Shown one piece after another: positions 33,381 through 38,800 of a DNA stretch of 38,800 nt. Position 1 is the stretch's first letter. Every line of letters begins with the position of its first letter. A model generated the notes under the pieces. The model ran no database searches and was not told the origin of the DNA. It saw only the letters and a program-made list of their open reading frames with translations. A program made the position numbers and the translations under genes. The stretch comes from Gammaproteobacteria bacterium (lineage in GTDB: Bacteria > Pseudomonadota > Gammaproteobacteria > Pseudomonadales > Pseudomonadaceae), in contig CAJCIO010000177.1 in the NCBI GenBank assembly GCA_903970465.1, positions 1 through 38,800 on the forward strand. Direction: 5' to 3'.

Positions 33381-33484
33381 GATTCACTACTCCCGGTAAC
33401 GAGACTAAGTCAGTGATGGCGATTTATCTACGCCGGATTGCGAATCATCATAGCCCCTGGTGTGTTCAACAGCGGAGCAATCAC

Positions 33485-34154
33485 ATGAAAATCGGAATCA
33501 TCGGTGCAGGTTTTATGGGTCGCAATATCGCGCATCTGGCCCTGGCGGCGGGGCATGAGGTGATGCTCAGCAACGCTCGCGGGCCGAAAAGCCTGAGCAG
33601 CGTGATGAGCAATTTGCCTGGCAGTCAGGTCGGTACGGTCGAGCAGGCCACGCAGTTTGCCGAGGTGATCGTGTTGGCCATCCCCTTCGAGCATTACCGC
33701 AGCGTTCCAGCCCGGTGGCTGGAGGGCAAGACAGTGCTGGATGCCAACAATTATTACCCGGAACGCGACGGTCACATTGCCGTGCTGGACCGGTTCGAAA
33801 CCACCACCAGCCGCCTGCTCGCCGAGCATCTGCACGGGGCCAGGGTGGTCAAGGTGTTCAATGCGATCCTGGCTCAAGACCTGTTGCAGGATGGCCGCCC
33901 CCGCGGTGCCGCCGACCGCCGACCGCCGCGCGCTGCCGGTCGCGGCGGACGACGCCGCAGCCAGGCAGCAGGTCGTCACGCTGCTGGACCAGCTCGGCTT
34001 TGACGCGGTAGATGCCGGTAGTCTGGATGACAGCTGGCGCTTCGAACGGGCTAAACCGGCCTATTGCAGGCCGTTCGACACGGCGGGACTCAAGCACGCA
34101 TTGGCCGCTGCAGAGCGGCGGGTGGAGATGCCGCATGGCTCGTGGCGCCACTGA
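33485..34154 (+). pseudogene. NADPH-dependent F420 reductase-like oxidoreductase, frameshifted
   Basis: The N-terminal part is a Rossmann protein (MKIGIIGAGFMGRNIAHLAL, ARGPKSL, VIVLAIPFEHY, VVKVFNAI), as in the NPD/F420 reductase family that includes NADP-dependent oxidoreductases of Pseudomonas. After about codon 144 the frame is lost. The correct C-terminal part continues in the +1 frame (RRALPVAADD, QVVTLLDQLGFDAVDAGSL, SWRFERAKPAYCRPFD) to a stop at 34154. The break lies at a tandem copy of GACCGCC (33914-33920 and 33921-33927). Removing one copy restores one frame of 220 residues. GGAG precedes the ATG. Confidence 0.88.
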
Positions 34155-34317
34155 GTAACGTTGCGGTGCCTCGGTAATGGCGTCAGGGGGTGCCGCAACT
34201 ACCGCCCGCGAGCGACCGCAGAGCATATAGCCGCAGGATGGCCCGAGAGCGCGCAGCAGGTGCGAACTTGCATTAGGATAGATTGCCCACCGTACAGCGC
34301 CTCACAGGAGACCGCCC

Positions 34318-34896
34318 TTGGCCAATGCCTACTACTGCAAGACGCTGCCATCCGCCGTCGGCGTGCTCACCCTGGTCGCCAGTGACAAAGGCCTGACGGC
34401 CATCCTCTGGGAGGTCGAGCGGCCCAACCGGGTGCGCCTGGGCGAGTTGACGCCGGTCGACAGCCACCCAGTGCTGGATGAGACCGCTCGGCAACTGAGT
34501 GAGTACTTCGCGGGTCAGCGTCAGCACTTCGACCTGCCACTGGATTTTGTCGGCACCACTTTCCAGCAGAAAGTCTGCCGGGCGCTGTTGACCATCCCCT
34601 TCGGGCAGACCCGCACCTATTCGCAGATCGCCGCGCAGATTGGCCATCCCACTGCGGTGCGCGCCGTGGGCGCCGCCAATGGACGCAACCCGATCTCGAT
34701 CGTCGCGCCGTGCCATCGGGTGATTGGTGCCTCGGGGGAGCTGACCGGGTTTGCCGGTGGCTTGTTGGCCAAGCAGGTGTTGTTGACGGTCGAGCGTGGC
34801 GAGGGCGCGGTGGCGCTCGGCCTCGGTACGCCGGGCAAGCGCAGCAAGTGGATCACTGCCCGGCAGGCGCAGATGCAGCAGTCACTGGATTTCTGA
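34318..34896 (+). CDS. ogt: Methylated-DNA--protein-cysteine methyltransferase
   Basis: A 192-residue suicide repair enzyme that moves methyl groups from O6-methylguanine in DNA to its own cysteine. Acceptor C132 lies in PCHRVIG. FQQKVCRALLTIPFGQTRTYSQIA is the DNA-binding HTH, and RAVGAANGRNP contains the arginine finger. TTG 34318 is the start, with AGGAG seven bases upstream; there is no in-frame ATG nearby. It lies nine bases before alkA, so the two alkylation-repair genes formed a unit. Confidence 0.9.
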   Translation: MANAYYCKTLPSAVGVLTLVASDKGLTAILWEVERPNRVRLGELTPVDSHPVLDETARQLSEYFAGQRQHFDLPLDFVGTTFQQKVCRALLTIPFGQTRTYSQIAAQIGHPTAVRAVGAANGRNPISIVAPCHRVIGASGELTGFAGGLLAKQVLLTVERGEGAVALGLGTPGKRSKWITARQAQMQQSLDF

Positions 34897-34905
34897 GGGC
34901 AGGGC

Positions 34906-35924
34906 ATGAAGCAGGTAGCGGGTATCGCCGTGGACGAGATAGAGCTGCCGTTCAAGGCGCCTTTCGATTGGCAACGCATGCTGCGTTTCTATGGTGGGCG
35001 CTCCAGTTCCGGGGTCGAAACGGTGGAGGACGGCTGCTACATCCGGACCCTCGATTGGCAGGGTGACAGCGGCCTGCTGCGGGTGCGCCGGGATTCACAT
35101 CGACCGTGCCTGATCGCCCAGCTCGAAGGCCCGGCCAGCCATCATCTGGGGGCCCTGGAAGCCAAGCTGATGCACATGTTCGACCTGTACACCGATCCGG
35201 CGCAGGTGCGCGACGGCTTGGGTGGAGATCCCTGGCTGCTGCGGTTGACGAGCCAGGCACCGGGGCTGCGCATCCCTGGCGCATGGTCGGCCTTTGAACT
35301 GGTGGTGCGCACCATCGTCGGCCAGCAAGTCAGCGTCAAGGCGGCGACCACCATCACCGGGCGTTTGGTCGCGCGCGCAGGGCGGCCGGCCGACGGCCCG
35401 AGCCATGAGTGTGCGGCCTGGCAGTTTCCGACGCCGGCGGCCCTGGCGGCGGCGGATCTCGACCTGATCGGCATGCCAACCAAGCGAGTGGCGGCTCTGC
35501 AGAATTTCGCCCAGGCCGTGGCGGACGGCCTGCCATCGATGCCCCTGTCATCCCTGTCGCGAGGGGGCGTGCCCTCGAAAGATTTTCCAGCCAGGGCGAT
35601 TCTTCTGATGCCCCGCAATCGGGGGTTAGCCCCCTCGCGCCAGAGAGCCGCGATAGTGCGGCGCTGCGCAAGGCATTGCTGGGCTTGCCGGGCATCGGCC
35701 CTTGGACGGTGGAGTACGTAGCCATGCGCGCCTGGCGCGATACCGACGCCTGGCCCGGCAGCGATCTGGTGTTGATGCAGGCCATCGCCCGCCAGCACCC
35801 GACGCTGCTCAAACCCGCGCAGCAGGCAGCATGCAGTGAGGGATGGCGACCCTGGCGGGCCTACGCCGCGATGCATCTGTGGAACAAGATTGCCGATCAC
35901 GCCGGTGCACAGCGCGGCGGCTGA
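34906..35924 (+). pseudogene. alkA: DNA-3-methyladenine glycosylase II, disrupted by a ~92-bp insert
   Basis: The first frame (34906-35547) gives an AlkA N-terminal and central part: FDWQRMLRFYGGRS, PGLRIPGAWSAFELVVRTIVGQQVSV and GMPTKRVAALQNFAQAV. The C-terminal part, with the helix-hairpin-helix LPGIGPWTVEYVAMRAW and the catalytic aspartate in WPGSDLVLM, continues in another frame up to 35924. The two are separated by a palindromic insert at 35548-35639. Removing 92 bases joins CTG to CCA and restores one frame of about 308 residues. The protein as it stands lacks the catalytic region. Confidence 0.88.
35548..35639. repeat. REPIN-like palindromic insert inside alkA
   Basis: Ends CGCGAGGGGGC (35558-35568) and GCCCCCTCGCG (35629-35639) are perfect inverted 11-mers. 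Between them lie two short hairpins (CGAGGG/CCCTCG and CCCCG/CGGGG). This is the build of REP doublets of pseudomonads, which spread within genomes. The exact length was inferred from restoring the alkA frame. Confidence 0.7.
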
Positions 35925-36173
35925 GAAGTGGAAGGGAATGCGGTCTGGAGGGCCTCTTCGCCGCCGAACGCGCACCCTTGCACCCACGGCTCTGAACCTG
36001 TCGCATTGCAGGAGCGCGCCCGGATCAAGACGCTTCTGCCTTAATCCAGCACAGCCCGTCGCCCCCTCTAATGTTTATTGGAAACACGCCGACAGCCTTC
36101 AAGTAACAGCGCATTCGTGCGCCGACCTGCTATGCCTATAACAAAAGCAATAACTCCATCGAGGGTCATGAAT
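35925..36173. other. Intergenic region with a solo REP-like arm
   Basis: The region between alkA and the chemoreceptor contains CTCTTCGCCGCC and following bases at 35954-35987, 34 bases that differ from the rbsB-rbsA repeat arm at only two positions. No partner arm is present. The rest shows no gene; GAGGG at 36161-36165 is the ribosome site of the next gene. Confidence 0.7.
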
Positions 36174-37799
36174 ATGCGCAGTCTTTCCATCAGTCGACGG
36201 CTTTGGCTCATTCTGGTTGTCGCGGTGCTGATGCTGGTAGTGATGTCCGGGGCCATGCTCAAGCAGATTCACGACGACCTGTACGACGGCAAGGCGCAAA
36301 AAACCATGCACGTAGTGCAGACTGCCAATGGCGTGCTGGAGTATTTCCAGGGCCTTGAAAAGGCCGGCACCCTGACCCGTGAACAGGCTCAGCAACAGGC
36401 CATCGACGCCATTCGCGCGCTGCGCTACAACCAGACCGATTACTTTTGGATAAACGACTTGCGGCCGGTGATGATCATGCACCCGGCCAATGCCAAGCTG
36501 GTGGGCCAGGATCTGTCGGGCATCAAGGACCCGGACGGTTTCCAGGTGTTCAACGAGATGGTCACCGTGGCCAAGACCAAGGGCGCGGGGATGATCAACT
36601 ATCGCTGGCCCAAACCGGGCGCCAGTGAGCCAGTGGCCAAGACCTCTTACGTGAGCCTGTTCGCGCCTTGGGGCTGGATCATCGGCTCGGGGGTGTATGT
36701 CGACGACGTACAGGCCGAGTTCGTCCATCAGGTCTGGAAAGCCTCGTCGATCAGTCTGGCGATCATTGTGGTGATGATGGCGCTGCTGGTGATGATCTCG
36801 CGCAGCATCCTCGGCCCGCTCAACACCACGGTGCAGGCCATGGCCAATATCGCCAGCGGCGAGAGCGACCTGACGCGCAGTCTGGCAACCGATGGCAATG
36901 ACGAGGTCACCCAGTTGGCCCGGCACTTCAATGGCTTTACCGCCAAGTTGCGCCGGGTGGTCGGCGAGTTGCAGCAGTCGGCTGCCGGCCTTGGGCAGGC
37001 ATCCCTGGAACTGGGCAGCAACGCCGATCAGGCGCAGGCGCGCAGTCAGCAGCAATCCGAGCAGATGGAGCTGGTGGCGACGGCGGTCAACGAGGTCACC
37101 TACGGCGTGCAGGATGTGGCCAAGAACGCCGAGCATGCCGCCAGCGAGATGCGCGACGCGCAATCCCAGGCCCAGCAAGGGCAAGCCAATATCGACAGCA
37201 GCCTGCGCCAGATCGGCGCGCTGTCCGGCACCATCGATCAGGCTGTGGGGGTCATCCGTACCCTCGCCAGCGAAAGCACTCAGATCGGCAGTGTGCTGGA
37301 GGTAATCAGCTCGATCGCCGAGCAGACCAACCTGCTGGCCCTCAACGCCGCCATCGAGGCGGCAAGGGCAGGGGATCAAGGTCGCGGCTTTGCAGTGGTC
37401 GCCGATGAGGTGCGCCTGCTGGCCCAGCGCACGCAGAAGTCCACGGCTGAAATCCACAGCATGATCGCGCGTCTGCAGAGTCATTCCGACGCCGCGGTGA
37501 AGGTGATCGGCGACAGCAGCCGGGCCTCGCAGCTGACCATCGAGCAGGCGGAACTGGCGGGGCACAGCCTCACGTCGATCCGCAATGCGTTAGGCAATAT
37601 CAACGGCCTCAACGCCTCGATAGCCAGCGCCACCTTGCAGCAGTCCCATGTGGTGGAAGACATCAACCAGAACGTCACCCAGGCTGCGCAGTTGTCACGT
37701 AACGCAGCGCTGGCGGCGGAGCAATCGAACGTGGCGAGCTTGCAGTTGAAGGGCTTGAGTGAGCAGTTGAGTGGGTTGTTGAGGCAGTTCAAGGTGTAA
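36174..37799 (+). CDS. Methyl-accepting chemotaxis protein with Cache sensor
   Basis: A 541-residue chemoreceptor. A first membrane helix (about 10-32), a periplasmic single-Cache domain (about 40-190: YFWINDLRPVMIMHP, KDPDGFQVFNEM, SYVSLFAPWGWIIGSGVYVDD), a second helix (about 200-220), HAMP and a cytoplasmic signalling domain follow. The tip EQTNLLALNAAIEAARAGDQGRGFAVVADEVR meets CheA and CheW. ATG 36174 is preceded by GAGGG at eight bases; ATG 36168 is too close to it. The end lacks a CheR-tethering pentapeptide. The ligand may be a small carboxylate, as for many Cache receptors, but this is not shown. Confidence 0.9.
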   Translation: MRSLSISRRLWLILVVAVLMLVVMSGAMLKQIHDDLYDGKAQKTMHVVQTANGVLEYFQGLEKAGTLTREQAQQQAIDAIRALRYNQTDYFWINDLRPVMIMHPANAKLVGQDLSGIKDPDGFQVFNEMVTVAKTKGAGMINYRWPKPGASEPVAKTSYVSLFAPWGWIIGSGVYVDDVQAEFVHQVWKASSISLAIIVVMMALLVMISRSILGPLNTTVQAMANIASGESDLTRSLATDGNDEVTQLARHFNGFTAKLRRVVGELQQSAAGLGQASLELGSNADQAQARSQQQSEQMELVATAVNEVTYGVQDVAKNAEHAASEMRDAQSQAQQGQANIDSSLRQIGALSGTIDQAVGVIRTLASESTQIGSVLEVISSIAEQTNLLALNAAIEAARAGDQGRGFAVVADEVRLLAQRTQKSTAEIHSMIARLQSHSDAAVKVIGDSSRASQLTIEQAELAGHSLTSIRNALGNINGLNASIASATLQQSHVVEDINQNVTQAAQLSRNAALAAEQSNVASLQLKGLSEQLSGLLRQFKV

Positions 37800-37966
37800 G
37801 CAACAAGATGGAGATCGGGGTGGCCTGGCGGAAGGGCCGTCGGCATTGCTGCGACACCTGGGCCGAACCTGAAAGCAGATTTCATCCAGCCGGTGCGAAC
37901 CAAAGGCGCAGGATGACGTCAGCTTTCATACCTTCTGGTTTCAATCCCTCGTTCAAGGAGAGCGAA

Positions 37967-38800
37967 ATGGACAAGCGTCCACTTGGCAAGACCGGCATCG
38001 ATATCGTCCCGCTGGTGTTCGGCGGCAATGTGTTTGGCTGGACCATCGATGAAAAGACCAGCTTCGCCGTGCTCGATGCCTTCGTCGATCATGGCTTCAA
38101 CGCCATCGACACCGCCGACGTCTACTCGGCCTGGGCCGATGGCAACCAGGGCGGCGAGTCCGAGACCATTATCGGCCGCTGGCTCAAGGCGCGCCCTGGC
38201 GCACGTGAGAAGGTGGCGATCTTCACCAAGGTCGGTGCCGATATGGGCGAGGGCAACAAGGGCTTGTCCGGTGCCTATATTCCCAAGGCGCTCGACGCTT
38301 CTCTGGCACGCCTGGGCACTGACCATATCGACCTGTATTTTTCCCACTGGCCCGATCCGCAGACGCCCTATGCCGAAACCCTGAGTGCCTATGACGCCGC
38401 GCTCAAGGCCGGCAAGATCCGCTCGGTGGGCGCCTCCAATCTGGACGCCGCGCAGTTGCAGGAATCGCTGAGGGTGGCCAAGGAACAGGGCTTGCCGGCC
38501 TATCAGGTGCTGCAACCGGAGTACAACCTGTACGACCGCGGCAGCTTCGATGGCGCGCTGCGCGAGACCTGCATCGCCAACGATATCGGCGTGGTCACCT
38601 ACTACAGCCTGGCATCGGGGTTTCTGTCGGGCAAATACCGCAGCAAGGCCGACCTGAGCCAGAGCAAGCGCGGGCAAGGTATTGCCAAGTACCTGGACAA
38701 ACGCGGCCTGGCGCTGCTCGAGGTGTTGGACGGCCTCGCGGCCGATCATGGCGCCAAGCCCGCTGAAGTGGCCCTGGCCTGGCTGATCGCCCGCGAAGGC
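37967..38800 (+). CDS. Aldo/keto reductase, 3' end outside the window
   Basis: 278 codons are visible of an expected 310-330. Catalytic residues D48, Y53 (AIDTADVYS), K88 (FTKVG) and H127 (YFSHWPD) are present. RPLGKTGIDIVPLVFGGNVFGW is the YajO/AKR-type start, and VGASNLDAAQL and VVTYYSLASGFLSGKYR follow. Its substrate is unknown. AAGGAGAG lies six bases before ATG 37967. The gene runs off the window edge without any fault seen. Confidence 0.9.
   Translation, partial: MDKRPLGKTGIDIVPLVFGGNVFGWTIDEKTSFAVLDAFVDHGFNAIDTADVYSAWADGNQGGESETIIGRWLKARPGAREKVAIFTKVGADMGEGNKGLSGAYIPKALDASLARLGTDHIDLYFSHWPDPQTPYAETLSAYDAALKAGKIRSVGASNLDAAQLQESLRVAKEQGLPAYQVLQPEYNLYDRGSFDGALRETCIANDIGVVTYYSLASGFLSGKYRSKADLSQSKRGQGIAKYLDKRGLALLEVLDGLAADHGAKPAEVALAWLIAREG

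Noticed and set aside
36099..37565. A 488-codon minus-strand open frame opposite the chemoreceptor
   Set aside because: An antisense shadow of the chemoreceptor gene with no family features.
1..38800. CRISPR arrays, tRNA or rRNA genes
   Set aside because: No regularly spaced repeats and no tRNA or rRNA sequence were recognised on reading either strand; a dedicated scan was not possible.

Overview
The window reads as a chromosome segment of a Pseudomonas species, most like the P. fluorescens/P. putida side of the genus. Supporting signs are GC-rich codon use, an MvaT-type H-NS protein, the ribose operon order rbsBACRKD followed by a nucleoside hydrolase, many LysR regulators divergent from small oxidoreductase or transporter genes, and REP/REPIN-like palindromes. 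Identifications come from reading protein motifs by eye; no database search was run.

Region 1 (1-7176) is a foreign, visibly AT-richer island between damaged genes. It opens with the right end of an IS66-family element (1-141) lying inside a tyrosine recombinase gene, whose 3' part is still open to 853. A second recombinase (850-2694) and a small HTH/coiled-coil protein (2684-3118) complete a recombinase trio. This resembles the integron-like elements known to enter rulB in Pseudomonas and the gamma-mobile-trio (GMT) islands. The cargo is one large PHP-phosphoesterase/SMC-like ATPase gene (3230-6133, minus strand), probably a defence protein. The right edge is a umuC/rulB fragment that begins abruptly at its NDGC codons (6489). 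That fragment is joined at about 6669 to the 3' end of a FAD aromatic hydroxylase gene.

Region 2 (7204-12817) is ordinary accessory chromosome: an EamA exporter with divergent LysR, a CGNR-type regulator divergent from an MFS transporter, mvaT-like, csbD-like, a nucleotidyltransferase-like gene and a small membrane protein.

Region 3 (12990-20265) is the ribose/nucleoside unit. A sigma70-like promoter with a perfect LacI-type palindrome just downstream precedes rbsB (periplasmic binding), rbsA (ATPase), rbsC (permease), rbsR (repressor), rbsK (kinase), rbsD (pyranase) and a secreted-type nucleoside hydrolase. Together they can release ribose from nucleosides, import it and phosphorylate it. 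A 36-bp perfect inverted repeat lies between rbsB and rbsA.

Region 4 (20301-38800) holds LysR/aldo-keto reductase pairs, a DUF1003 protein, an EamA and a DUF3100 membrane protein, a small cluster of L36 paralogue, ParD-like protein and methionine aminopeptidase, a diguanylate cyclase, a CLC-type Cl-/H+ antiporter, a broken F420-reductase-like gene, the alkylation-repair pair ogt and alkA (alkA broken by a ~92-bp REPIN-like insert), a Cache chemoreceptor and a partial aldo/keto reductase at the window edge.
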